A DNA stretch of 64,000 bases from Acidobacteriaceae bacterium (GCA_003134815.1 PLCO01000017.1:29269-93268), one strand, 5' to 3'. Numbered from the stretch's first letter, positions 8,408-16,456 are shown. The notes: a model not told the origin generated them from the sequence alone. Program-made: numbers and translations.

Positions 8408-8535
8408 ATCGTGCTCGGCGCGCGCGCGCCGACGATTCTGACCAGCCGGGCGGACTCGGCAGAGACGCGGTTGGTGAGCTGCGCCGTGGCCGTGCTGCTG
8501 CACTATGCGGCACACCCGGCGGTGAAGGTGTAGCT
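8408..8535 (+). pseudogene. Orphan 3' fragment of a phosphotransacetylase gene (right copy of the direct repeat)
   Basis: In frame this reads 'IVLGARAPTILTSRADSAET...' to the same C-terminus and stop as the intact gene ending at 6184. Only the last 41 or so codons are present; sequence upstream (before 8408) has no further similarity. Nine of eleven differences from the intact copy are synonymous, so the fragment descends from a gene that was under selection rather than from a recent random duplication. It marks the right boundary of the accessory cassette. Confidence 0.85.
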
Positions 8536-8614
8536 GAAGCGGCAATCACTGCGGCGGTAAGGGCCACTATCATAAGGTTGGCCCATTTGGGTTCCTATTT
8601 GGCAGGAGGCCTTT

Positions 8615-10501
8615 CTGTCGATCTCCGCTGCCACATCCCCCATTGTTGCCGCCGCAGGCGGCAGCTTTCTAATCGAATCGCGCACGCCGGATGAAATCTT
8701 CACCCCTGAAGATTTGAACGAGGAGCAGCGCCAGATTGCGGCGACCGCGGAGCGTTTCGCGCGCGAGGAGATTCTGCCGCGCGTGGCGGCGATTGAGGCG
8801 AAAGAGCCGGGCGCAATGCAGGCGGTGTTGCGCAAGGCCGCCGAGTTGGGATTCACCGCGGTCGATGTTCCCGAGGAGTACGGCGGCCTGGGGATGGACA
8901 AAGTAAGCTCGACGCTCATCACGGATCACATCTCCGTACTGGCCAGCTTTTCCACGGCGTTCGGTGCGCACATCGGCATCGCGACGCTGCCGCTGGTGTG
9001 GTACGGAACTCCAGAGCAGAAGCAACGCTACCTGCCGAAACTTGCGACGTGCGAGTGGATCGGCGCGTATGGATTGTCCGAGGCCAGCTCGGGTTCAGAT
9101 GCGATGAACATTCGCACGCGCGCGGTGCTCAGTGATGACGGCGCTCATTACATTCTGAACGGCGAGAAGCAGTGGCTGACCAATGGCGGCACTGCGGGGC
9201 TTTACACTGTGTTCGCAAAAATAGACGGCGAGAAGTTTTCGGCGTTCCTCGTCGAGCGAAACACGCCGGGTCTCAGCGTGGGCGCAGAAGAACACAAGCT
9301 GGGAATTCGCGGCTCGTCGACCTGCCCGCTGGTCCTGCAGGATTGCAAAATTCCGGCTGCGAATCTGCTGGGCGAGGCAGGCAAAGGCCACCACATCGCA
9401 TTCAATGTGCTGAACGTGGGCCGCTTGAAGCTGGGAGTGGCCTGCGTGGGCGGGGCGCGGCACGCGCTGGCGCAGACGATCCGCTATGCGAAGGAGCGGC
9501 ACGCGTTTGGGAAATCGATCGTCGAGTTTGGACTGATCCAGCGGAAGATTTCGGCGGCAGCGGCGCAGCTCTATGCGGCGGAGAGCATGGTCTACCGAAC
9601 CGCCGGCTTAGTCGATGCTCGGCTGGAACGGGCTCGATTGGATGGGGCGTGGCTCGAAGGCGCGAAGCTCGAAGGCGCGAAGCCCGAAGGATTGAAGCCC
9701 GAAGAATTGATCTCAGGGCAGGGCATCGATGTTCCGCGCAGTGCCGATATTCCCAGAAGCATTGAGGAGTACGCTGTGGAGTGCTCCATTTCGAAGGTCT
9801 ACTGTTCGGAGATGCTGACGCTGGTGGCCGACGAGCAGATCGCGACGATGGGCGGATATGGCTACGTCGAGGAGTATCCGGCGGAGCGCACGTACCGCGA
9901 CGCGCGGATTAATCGCATCTTCGAGGGAACGAACGAGATCAATCGGCTGATCATTACGGGATGGATGATGAAACGCGCGATGAGCGGAAAGCTGCCGCTG
10001 CTGATGGCGATCAAGCGCGTGATGGATGAGGTGACCGAGGCGCCTGCGTTCAGCGGCGATGGCGATTCTGACGAGCCGCTCAAGCGCGAGGCCGCGGTGC
10101 TGGCGGCGGTGAAGAAGATCGCGCTGTTCGCGGCGGGCGTGGCCAGCCAGAGGTTCATGACGGGTCTCGAGGAGCAGCAGGAGATCATGGCTGACCTGGC
10201 CGACATGATTATCCAGGTGTATGCGCTGGAGTCGGCGCTGGTTCGAGCCCAGAAGATTGCTGGCGCGGGCCGTAGCTCGGCCGAGGTTGCAACGGCGATG
10301 ACGGGGTTACTGGCGGATGAAGCGATAGCGCTGGCCGAACGCGCGGCGCGGCGCGTGCTGGCTGCATGCGGCGAAGGCGACGCGCTGCAAACGCAGTTGG
10401 CTATTCTGCGCCGGCTCGCTCGGGTTGTGCCGGCCGATGTTGTTGCGCTGGGCCGCGCGGTGGCCCGTCAATGCATCGAGCTGGAGCGCTATCCTGTCTA
10501 G
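8615..10501 (+). CDS. Acyl-CoA dehydrogenase family protein, probable CTG start
   Basis: This is an FAD enzyme of fatty-acid beta-oxidation (alpha,beta-dehydrogenation of acyl-CoA). Family marks include 'VPEEYGGLGMDK', 'YGLSEASSGSDAMNIRTRA', 'NGEKQWLTNGG', 'RHAFGKSI' and 'RIFEGTNEINRLII', with the extra C-terminal helical domain of the very-long-chain type. The track starts at an internal TTG (8714), but homologous sequence ('GGSFLIESRTPDEIFTPEDL') continues upstream in frame to a CTG at 8615, placed five bases after a perfect AGGAGG. No ATG, GTG or TTG exists at a better position, so CTG initiation is likely (628 aa). Residues about 337-366 hold six 5-residue repeats that look like an insertion. 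Confidence 0.9.
   Translation: MSISAATSPIVAAAGGSFLIESRTPDEIFTPEDLNEEQRQIAATAERFAREEILPRVAAIEAKEPGAMQAVLRKAAELGFTAVDVPEEYGGLGMDKVSSTLITDHISVLASFSTAFGAHIGIATLPLVWYGTPEQKQRYLPKLATCEWIGAYGLSEASSGSDAMNIRTRAVLSDDGAHYILNGEKQWLTNGGTAGLYTVFAKIDGEKFSAFLVERNTPGLSVGAEEHKLGIRGSSTCPLVLQDCKIPAANLLGEAGKGHHIAFNVLNVGRLKLGVACVGGARHALAQTIRYAKERHAFGKSIVEFGLIQRKISAAAAQLYAAESMVYRTAGLVDARLERARLDGAWLEGAKLEGAKPEGLKPEELISGQGIDVPRSADIPRSIEEYAVECSISKVYCSEMLTLVADEQIATMGGYGYVEEYPAERTYRDARINRIFEGTNEINRLIITGWMMKRAMSGKLPLLMAIKRVMDEVTEAPAFSGDGDSDEPLKREAAVLAAVKKIALFAAGVASQRFMTGLEEQQEIMADLADMIIQVYALESALVRAQKIAGAGRSSAEVATAMTGLLADEAIALAERAARRVLAACGEGDALQTQLAILRRLARVVPADVVALGRAVARQCIELERYPV
9623..9709 (+). repeat. 15-bp tandem repeat coding for pentapeptide-like units inside the acyl-CoA dehydrogenase
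   Basis: Six consecutive 15-bp units, two of them identical (CTCGAAGGCGCGAAG), encode LERAR, LDGAW, LEGAK, LEGAK, PEGLK and PEELI. The pattern resembles the A(D/N)LxG rhythm of pentapeptide repeats and interrupts an otherwise ordinary helical part of the enzyme. Confidence 0.85.
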
Positions 10502-10519
10502 GGTCAGCGTCCGGTTCTT

Positions 10520-11401
10520 ATGCAGCCGATGTCATTAAAGACAATTCGCGTATTGCTGGCCGAGGCTGAGCGTTCCCTGGTTGAGGGGCCGAATGCGGAA
10601 CGCGCGCGGTGCGATACGGAGACGCTGTTGCTGCATTTGCTGAGGGCAGATGCGCCGGAGACAAATCTGGCCTGGCTGATCGCCCACGGACACGAAACTC
10701 TGCCGGCACACACGATTGCGTCATTTCGCGCATCGGTCGAACGCCGCCGCGCCGGAGAGCCTATCCAATACCTTACCGGCGAGGCGGAGTTTTACGGGCT
10801 GGACTTCAAGGTCAATCGCAACGTGCTGATCCCGCGGCCCGAGACCGAGCACCTGGTGGAGAAGGTCATTGAGATTGCGGGCGGGTTCACTCGGCCGCGC
10901 ATTGTTGACGTGGGTACCGGATCGGGAGCGATTGCCGTGGTCCTGGCCAAAAATTTGCCGGTCGCTCGGATTTACGCGACAGAGATTTCCGCAGCGGCTT
11001 TGCGTGTGGCGCAAGCGAATGCAGTCCGCAACGGCGTCGCGGACCGCGTGGTCTTTCACGAAGGCGATCTGCTGGCTCCCATCTCGGGCAAGCTGTTCAA
11101 TTTGATCGTCTCCAATCCGCCCTACGTATCAAATGACGATCGCGATTCGCTATCGGTGGAAGTGCGCGATTATGAGCCGGCGCAGGCGCTGTTTGCTGGT
11201 GGAGACGGCCTGGACGTCTATCGCCGCCTGATTCCCGCGGCGTTTGCGGCACTGACGCCGGGCGGATTTGTGGCGCTCGAGATCGGATTCGGCCAGCAGG
11301 CGGCGGTTGACGCGCTGCTGAGCGACGCGGGATTTCACAACATCGAGTTCACGGAAGATCTGCAAAGCATTCCTCGCGTGGCCGTCGCGCGACGCCCGTG
11401 A
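10520..11401 (+). CDS. prmC: Peptide chain release factor N5-glutamine methyltransferase PrmC
   Basis: PrmC methylates the GGQ glutamine of release factors RF1 and RF2 using S-adenosylmethionine, which speeds translation termination. The N-terminal helical domain contains 'GEPIQYLTGEAEFYGLDF', followed by 'VNRNVLIPRPETEHLVE', the SAM-binding 'VDVGTGSGAIAVVLA' and the catalytic 'NPPYV' motif. Length 293 aa is typical. Its start lies 18 bases after the acyl-CoA dehydrogenase stop, so the two are probably co-transcribed. ATG 10529 is a close alternative start. Confidence 0.96.
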   Translation: MQPMSLKTIRVLLAEAERSLVEGPNAERARCDTETLLLHLLRADAPETNLAWLIAHGHETLPAHTIASFRASVERRRAGEPIQYLTGEAEFYGLDFKVNRNVLIPRPETEHLVEKVIEIAGGFTRPRIVDVGTGSGAIAVVLAKNLPVARIYATEISAAALRVAQANAVRNGVADRVVFHEGDLLAPISGKLFNLIVSNPPYVSNDDRDSLSVEVRDYEPAQALFAGGDGLDVYRRLIPAAFAALTPGGFVALEIGFGQQAAVDALLSDAGFHNIEFTEDLQSIPRVAVARRP

Positions 11402-11420
11402 ATTCTGGGCCGCACAGCAT

Positions 11421-11942
11421 CTAGGAAGCGCGGCCAGTCTTGTTCAGCTCCTTATAGAAGCCGAGGTCTTTGGCGAGCAGGCTCTTGACGATGTAGAGAA
11501 TCTGTCCGTAGTGCAGGCCGAAGTGTTCAACGACCTGGAAAACGGCGTCGAGGCCGCGCACATGGTAGCCCTGAATTTCGTAAGGCGCGAGCAATTCGTC
11601 GACGGTGAGGCGATCGAGGACTTTGGCGGCTTCGTCGAGCGTTGCGCCGAGGCGGGCGAGCAGCTCGGCGGCAGAAAGGCCGCCCTGCGCGGCGAATTCG
11701 GCCGGCCGATTGCGCTGGTCCTGATTCTGGTTGAACGAATCAACAAGCCATTGGCGGACGTTGCCGTCGAGATGCAGCAATAAATTGCCGATGCTGTTCG
11801 AGGCATCGTTGGGCCGCCACCAGATTTGTTCAGCGGTGAGCGGCGCGACGCATTCCTTCATGCGCGGCCAAAACTGCCGGAGGAGTTTCGTCCGCGAGAA
11901 TTCGACGAAGACGGAAGCGAGTTCTGTTTCACGTTGTGCCAT
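11421..11942 (-). CDS. DinB-superfamily protein (DUF1572-like)
   Basis: The product is a four-helix-bundle protein of the DinB type, which generally uses three His ligands for a metal and often takes part in thiol transfer or detoxification. Candidate ligands lie in 'GNLLLHLDGNVRQW' and 'VVEHFGLHYGQILY'. The track begins at a TTG; the adjacent ATG at 11942 is the better start (173 aa). It converges on prmC with only about 20 bases between stops. Substrate unknown. Confidence 0.8.
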   Translation of the reverse strand: MAQRETELASVFVEFSRTKLLRQFWPRMKECVAPLTAEQIWWRPNDASNSIGNLLLHLDGNVRQWLVDSFNQNQDQRNRPAEFAAQGGLSAAELLARLGATLDEAAKVLDRLTVDELLAPYEIQGYHVRGLDAVFQVVEHFGLHYGQILYIVKSLLAKDLGFYKELNKTGRAS

Positions 11943-11973
11943 CAAGAATAGCTCTGAATCAGATTTGCGCTTT

Positions 11974-12002
11974 CCCCGGTCCCCAAATGCGAGGGACCGG
12001 GG
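11974..12002. repeat. Intergenic hairpin repeat, possible ndk terminator
   Basis: CCCCGGTCCC (11974-11983) and GGGACCGGGG (11993-12002) form a perfect 10-bp stem with a 9-base loop between ndk and the DinB gene. It has no T-run and looks like a dispersed palindromic element of the REP type. Confidence 0.6.
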
Positions 12003-12039
12003 GCACCCATAGAGATTGCGACACGAAACAAGCGAAAAA

Positions 12040-12456
12040 CTAGATCAGCTCGTAGCCGGCGAACCAGTAGCCGATCTCGAAGGCCGCAGTGTCCGCCGCG
12101 TCGGAACCGTGGATTGCGTTCTCCTGAAGCGAGCGCGCAAATTTCTTGCGGATGGTTCCCTCTTCGGCGTTGGCGGGGTTGGTGGCGCCCATCAGCTTCC
12201 GCAGATCGGCGATCGCATTGTCCTTCTCGAGAACCATGAGAAACAACGGACCTGAAGACATGAAGTCCGTGAGGTCTGAGAAGAACGGCTTGGCGCTGTG
12301 TACGGCATAGAAGCCTTCGGCCTCGCGTTTGGTAATCGATTCCTTCTTGATGGCGACAAAACGGAAGCCGGCCTTGTCAATCTCGGCCAGAATGGCTCCT
12401 GTAAGTCCGGCGGCTACCGCGTCCGGTTTAACGATGCTGAAGGTGCGCTCGAGCAC
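12040..12456 (-). CDS. ndk: Nucleoside diphosphate kinase
   Basis: Ndk transfers the gamma phosphate between nucleoside triphosphates and diphosphates through a phospho-histidine. The start motif '[12 protein letters not shown]' and the active-site 'NAIHGSD' are both present. The track ORF begins upstream at 12540, but a GTG at 12456 gives '[14 protein letters not shown]', the normal Ndk N-terminus, and AAGGAG lies ten bases before it. The resulting 138 aa is the usual length. Confidence 0.95.
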   Translation of the reverse strand: MLERTFSIVKPDAVAAGLTGAILAEIDKAGFRFVAIKKESITKREAEGFYAVHSAKPFFSDLTDFMSSGPLFLMVLEKDNAIADLRKLMGATNPANAEEGTIRKKFARSLQENAIHGSDAADTAAFEIGYWFAGYELI

Positions 12457-12944
12457 TAGTGGGTTGCTCCTTGTTGGCGAATTTTGGGGTCGAATTTTCT
12501 CTCTATTCCATTGTAGTGGAAGGCTTTTGGCGCTGTGCAAGCGGGCTTCGAACGTGCGGATTCAAGCGGCAAATGCCGCTACAGCGTACGATCCATTACT
12601 TTCGTACATTGTCCGAGAGAGTCTGAGTTTATCCCCCGAAAGTGCTATTCAGAAGACGTTTTTGGCGCAGACAAGCAATTTGATTTCTGCTACAAGTATC
12701 GAAGTAGCCAGAAATGTCCCGGGTTGTACAACCGGATTAGCAGTTGCCAATCGATCGGTTTTGGGGATTAAGAATGGCGTTCGTTGTTCTTCAAGCAGTT
12801 CATCCCCCAAAAGTGCTATTCAAAGGACGTTTTTGGCGCAGACAAGCGATTTGATTTCTGCTACAAGTATTGGTGTAGCCAGAAATGTACCGTGTTGAAC
12901 GACTGAAATAAAAGTTGCCGACAGATTTGCTTTGGGGATTGAGA
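12457..12944. other. Divergent intergenic region with hairpin and tandem duplication
   Basis: Nearly 490 bases between ndk and a small membrane-protein gene. It contains a perfect AGCGGCA/TGCCGCT hairpin (12564-12579) and most of a 171-bp tandem repeat. The + strand ORFs drawn through it (12329, 12535) reflect the repeat staying in frame (171 is divisible by 3) and are not credible genes. Confidence 0.6.
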
Positions 12945-12972
12945 ATGACGTTAGTTGTCTTTCAGATCGCTG
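12631..12972 (+). repeat. 171-bp tandem duplication of a gene leader and start region
   Basis: Copy 1 begins at ATCCCCCGAA (12631) and copy 2 at ATCCCCCAAA (12802), a period of 171. Shared blocks include AGTGCTATTCA, ACGTTTTTGGCGCAGACAAG, GATTTCTGCTACAAGTAT and the start context GGGGATTRAGAATG. Copy 2 ends in the real ATG of the following gene (12945); copy 1 carries the equivalent ATG but is cut off within about 30 bases by copy 2. Confidence 0.85.
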
Positions 12973-13463
12973 CCGTGGTTGCCATCGCAATAGTTCTTTT
13001 GCGCTGGCGCAAAAGCGCGCAGCGCCGCAACTCGCAATCATGGGAGACCTTGCTTTCCCGGCTCCGCCCTGAGTGGAGCGCCCGCGAGTTGAGCGACCAT
13101 TTCCTGTGGCAGGAAGGTTTGAGCGCCACTCCTGAAGATGCATGGCAGCGCATGGAAGGTCCGAAGGGCCTGTGGGTGATGTACCAGAATGCGCGCGTCA
13201 TGCAGGAGATGGCAGGCTACGCCGCCAACCAATGCAAAGACGTGGATCGGCTGCTCATCGAGACTTTACATAGCGACGCGATGCAGATTCGTGTTTGCGT
13301 GCTGGCAGCCCTGACGCAGTACGCGTTCCGTCATGCCAGCGAAGGTGTCCGCGTGAACGCATTCCGCGCCGCCTCAATCTACACCGGCATGGCAGCGCGC
13401 ATGACGCAGTTGCTGCAGGAGCACGCAGCAGTCATGGTTCCGGACTTTGTAGCGGCAATGTAA
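12945..13463 (+). CDS. Single-pass membrane protein of unknown function
   Basis: The product starts with a membrane anchor ('MTLVVFQIAAVVAIAIVLLRWRK'), then a soluble helical domain of about 145 residues. Phrases such as 'WSARELSDHFLWQEGL' and 'PEDAWQRMEGPKGLWVMY' do not match a family I know. The ATG at 12945 is used rather than the TTG at 12915 because it starts the hydrophobic segment directly and is preceded by GGGGATTGAGA. The leader is duplicated in tandem, and a strong terminator follows the stop, so the gene is probably a single transcription unit. Confidence 0.75.
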   Translation: MTLVVFQIAAVVAIAIVLLRWRKSAQRRNSQSWETLLSRLRPEWSARELSDHFLWQEGLSATPEDAWQRMEGPKGLWVMYQNARVMQEMAGYAANQCKDVDRLLIETLHSDAMQIRVCVLAALTQYAFRHASEGVRVNAFRAASIYTGMAARMTQLLQEHAAVMVPDFVAAM

Positions 13464-13485
13464 TTGGATTTTGTGTTTCGAAAAG

Positions 13486-13515
13486 AAAACCCCGGCTTCG
13501 GCTGGGGTTTTTGCT
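13486..13515. terminator. Rho-independent terminator with UUCG loop (bidirectional)
   Basis: AAAACCCCGGC, loop TTCG, then GCTGGGGTTTTT: an 11-bp stem closed by a UUCG tetraloop and followed by T's. The A-run on the other side lets it serve the convergent aldo/keto reductase gene as well. Confidence 0.9.
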
Positions 13516-13534
13516 TATGTGTAGATGGCGCGGG

Positions 13535-13550
13535 GCGGGCTTGAGCCCGC
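13535..13550. repeat. Short palindromic element
   Basis: GCGGGCTTGAGCCCGC is a 7-bp stem with two central bases, just downstream of the aldo/keto reductase stop. It resembles short GC-rich intergenic palindromes common in this kind of genome. Confidence 0.5.
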
Positions 13551-13560
13551 AGCGGCGGGA

Positions 13561-14538
13561 TTATTTTTCCATCGTGTCGAGAAACGCGCCGATCCTCACG
13601 AATTCCTGTTCGGTCAAGCGGAAGGTGAGCGCAGCGGCGGTCTCTTCCACCTGCTTTGCGCTGCGGCCGCCCACAATCGGCGCGGTGATGGCGGGATTGC
13701 GCAGCACCCAGGCCACGGCCACCACGCCAGGGGTTACGCCGTGCGCGCTGCCGATCTCGCGCAGCAGCTCTACAAGGCGCAGATTCTGGCTCAGCCGCGG
13801 CTCGTTGAATTCCTTGTTCCTGCGGCGCCAGTCGTCGGGCGCCAGATTCGCCGCGCGCTCGGCAGACATTTTGCCGGTGAGCATGCCAGAGAGCATGGGC
13901 GAGTAATTGATGACGCCGATGCCGTTGGCCAGCGTGAAGGGAAGAATCTCCGCTTCGATAGCGCGGCGCAACATGGAGTAAGGCGGCTGCAGGCTGGTGA
14001 TGGGCGCGATGTTCATGGCGCGCTTCATCTGCTCGACGGAGAAGTTGGAGACGCCGATCCAGCGGATCTTGCCGTGCTCCTGCAGCCGCGCAAGCGCCTC
14101 CCACCCTTCTTCAATGTCGCTGTCCGGATTGGGCCAGTGAATCTGGTAAAGGTCGATGGTGTCGACCTGCAGGCGCTTGAGCGAAGCTTCAACCTCTTCG
14201 GCAAGCGACTCGGCCTTGAGCGAGTAGTAGACAGAGCGATCGGGGTGCCAGCGCAGCGAACACTTGGTAAAGATGTAAGGCTTGCGCGATAGCGACTTGA
14301 CGGCGCGGCCGACTATTTCTTCCGAGTGGCCGAGGCCGTAGACGGCAGCGGTGTCAATCCAGTTGATGCCCAGATCGACCGCGCGATGGACGGCGGCGAT
14401 GGAGTCTGCGTCGTCCTGCGGGCCCCAGGAGGATGCCCAATCGCCCCCGCCAATGGCCCAGGTGCCTATGCCGATGGGAGTTAGTTCGAGGTCCGAGTTG
14501 CCGAGGGTGCGCAGGGAAGGCGAAGCAGTCTGTTCCAT
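13561..14538 (-). CDS. Aldo/keto reductase
   Basis: This is an NADPH-dependent oxidoreductase of the AKR superfamily with a (beta/alpha)8 barrel. The catalytic tetrad is visible as Asp and Tyr in 'NWIDTAAVYGLGHSE', Lys in 'IFTKCSLRW' and His in 'DLYQIHWPNPD'. The cofactor region near the C-terminus reads 'APIVGGRSAKQVEE'. 325 aa, ATG start. The physiological substrate cannot be read from the sequence. It converges on the small membrane-protein gene and shares its terminator. Confidence 0.92.
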   Translation of the reverse strand: MEQTASPSLRTLGNSDLELTPIGIGTWAIGGGDWASSWGPQDDADSIAAVHRAVDLGINWIDTAAVYGLGHSEEIVGRAVKSLSRKPYIFTKCSLRWHPDRSVYYSLKAESLAEEVEASLKRLQVDTIDLYQIHWPNPDSDIEEGWEALARLQEHGKIRWIGVSNFSVEQMKRAMNIAPITSLQPPYSMLRRAIEAEILPFTLANGIGVINYSPMLSGMLTGKMSAERAANLAPDDWRRRNKEFNEPRLSQNLRLVELLREIGSAHGVTPGVVAVAWVLRNPAITAPIVGGRSAKQVEETAAALTFRLTEQEFVRIGAFLDTMEK

Positions 14539-14912
14539 ATATAGAGCCTAGATGATTTGCGCGGGCCAGCCGCTTCGAAAATAAAGTCCCAAACAGTTCA
14601 TAACAGCACAGATTTCAGTCCGGCGAGATCGTATCGTCAAAAATTGTGCACTCCCCAGAGCGGCGGCAGCGCTGCCGGTTCATCCGGCCATCCCCTTGAG
14701 GGCCGCACACCCTTTTTCGTTGCCGCCGCACCTGCTTCAATTACACCCCGATAGAGAGCCTGTCACAGGGCTGCGCGGGGACCGCGCGGGGACTGCGCGC
14801 CGCTAATCGCGGAGATGATACCGGATAAAGTTGGGCCTGCTTGGTCAGGGCTGTCTGTTGAACGATTCGGGGAGCGGTTTGGCGGAACGGAGCGGTGGAA
14901 CCGTCTGGCCAA
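14539..14912. other. Intergenic region upstream of the aldo/keto reductase
   Basis: About 370 bases without a credible gene. It holds a perfect 14-bp palindrome CGGCAGCGCTGCCG (14664-14677) and a direct repeat GCGCGGGGAC at 14773 and 14784. A CATATATAG stretch next to the reductase start may belong to its promoter. Confidence 0.5.
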
Positions 14913-15806
14913 CTATTTCTTGGGTTTGGCAGCAAGAACCAAATCGATCGTCGAATTCGCTTCTCCGCGTCGAACCGTAACTTTGATTTGATCGCCAATC
15001 TTGCCGAAGAGCATTTCGTTGGCGGCTTCTCCTTTGCTGGCCGTCAAAGGCTGGCCCTCGATCGCGACGATTTCGTCGCCGGGCTGGATGCCGGCCTTTG
15101 CCGAGGGGGAGCCGGCGTCCACCTTTGTCAACAGCGCTTTGGTCTTATTTGCCTGGTCGATCTCAAAGCCCGTCGAGCCAAGGTCCGAGGCCTTAATGAA
15201 TCCATAAGGCTTGAAATGCCCGTAGCAAAACGCGATTGCGGCCGCGCCGGCGGGGCCGATGCCGATGCAGGGAGCAAACTGGCCCCTCCAATTGATCATG
15301 TCTTTAACCGAAGTCATGAAGCCGGAAGCCGTGGGTCCGGCGGGAGCATTTTGTGCCGCGCGCACGAGGCTGACGTCGACCTGAGAACCGGCGCGCTTCA
15401 ACGTCAGGTGCAGCGTATCGCCGCGCTGCCCGAACACGCCTTTGGCGGCGATCATTCCGGGCGTCGGCTGCACCGGCTTGCCGTTCACGGCGATGACGGC
15501 ATCACCCACTTTGAAACCCGCAGTGGCGGCGGGAGACTGCGGACCGATCGCAGTGACGGCGCCGTCGCTATCGCCCTTGGTCCCGATGGTGAGACCCGAG
15601 TATCCAACCTGGCTGTTCAGGATGAAACCGGCCTGCTCAAAAAGACTGGCGCACTTCTTGACGGCGGGAGCGGCGATTGGGCCGAAGCCAACGCACGGGG
15701 CGGTTGCGCCCTGCTGGTTGGTGAGTGTGTCGATTTGCGCCGTGGCCGGTGCCGCAGCGAAGACCAGCGCTATCGCGGCCAGAAAACCTACTTTGAAACG
15801 ATTCAA
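14913..15806 (-). CDS. Exported protein with two PDZ domains
   Basis: A signal peptide ('MNRFKVGFLAAIALVFAAAPATAQ') is followed by two PDZ-like modules: the first around 'SPAATAGFKVGDAVIAVNGK' and the second around 'SPSAKAGIQPGDEIVAIEGQ'. No protease domain is present, so this is a stand-alone periplasmic PDZ protein rather than a DegP-type enzyme. Each module is preceded by a similar cysteine-containing segment ('APCVGFGPIAAPAVKKCASL' and 'APCIGIGPAGAAAIAFCYGH'), showing that the protein arose by internal duplication. Its partner is unknown. Confidence 0.85.
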   Translation of the reverse strand: MNRFKVGFLAAIALVFAAAPATAQIDTLTNQQGATAPCVGFGPIAAPAVKKCASLFEQAGFILNSQVGYSGLTIGTKGDSDGAVTAIGPQSPAATAGFKVGDAVIAVNGKPVQPTPGMIAAKGVFGQRGDTLHLTLKRAGSQVDVSLVRAAQNAPAGPTASGFMTSVKDMINWRGQFAPCIGIGPAGAAAIAFCYGHFKPYGFIKASDLGSTGFEIDQANKTKALLTKVDAGSPSAKAGIQPGDEIVAIEGQPLTASKGEAANEMLFGKIGDQIKVTVRRGEANSTIDLVLAAKPKK

Positions 15807-15979
15807 GACAACCTCCAGATTTCGTGAGAAGCCAGTTAAGGTAAGGCGGGATTTGCCTGGACGGGCCGAGCGGGAGGGGAGCGCCGACCTGCTTCTTGCA
15901 TGGTACGCGACAACGGTCGGGTTATTGCATCAGAAAATGTGGGCGGCCCAGCTGCGGTTGACGAGGTGCGCCATCGCGA

Positions 15980-16357
15980 TCAGGCGGCGCGGGTTCGCGA
16001 GGTTCTTGCGGGCTTCTTCGCCGCCCGTTTGCGGGCTTTCTTTTGCTGCGGCACGACGGAAAGGCGCAGGCCGAGCGGCTCAGCTATTGCTTCGATCACT
16101 TTCATCCGCGGATTACCTTTTCGCGAGAGCACGCGGCGAAGAGTGGCCGGGCGAATGCCGGATTGACGTGCGATGACGTTGAGCCCACGAAATGCTTCCG
16201 CCAGGGATCGCAGTAGCAGCAAGCAACCACCGCGCGTCTTAATATCGCTCAGGCCGTTGACGGCGAGCCTCGCGCACGCGGCCGCAAGCTTCCGATCTTT
16301 GCGAAGCAACTCGACTTCAAGTCTTTGATTTGGACCTACCACGATTCGGTTTTTCAT
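15980..16357 (-). CDS. HTH protein resembling addiction-module antidotes (orphan)
   Basis: The C-terminal half contains a helix-turn-helix of the kind seen in HigA-like 'probable addiction module antidote' proteins: 'ARQSGIRPATLRRVLS', then 'GNPRMKVIEAIAEPLGLRLSV'. The tail is very Lys/Arg/Ala-rich ('KKARKRAAKKPARTSRTRAA'), which may add nucleic-acid binding. No toxin-like ORF sits next to it: the upstream neighbour is a membrane protein. It may be a solitary regulator or the remnant of a pair. 125 aa. Confidence 0.65.
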   Translation of the reverse strand: MKNRIVVGPNQRLEVELLRKDRKLAAACARLAVNGLSDIKTRGGCLLLLRSLAEAFRGLNVIARQSGIRPATLRRVLSRKGNPRMKVIEAIAEPLGLRLSVVPQQKKARKRAAKKPARTSRTRAA

Positions 16358-16456
16358 CTATCGCTAACCTCCGACAAATCCATTGACGCCTCCGTTTCCA
16401 GTCGGCCCAAAACTCTTTAGCGCGCTCAATGTCGCTATCTTGGCTGCTTTTGTCTC

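Noticed and set aside
10235-10255. tRNA T-loop-like stretch (GGTTCGAGCCC)
   Set aside because: It lies within the acyl-CoA dehydrogenase frame and no cloverleaf can be formed around it; no tRNA was found anywhere in the window.
12329-12898. 189-aa plus-strand ORF with an internal repeated peptide
   Set aside because: The peptide repeat arises because the 171-bp DNA duplication stays in frame. The ORF overlaps ndk antisense and lacks a start with a ribosome site.
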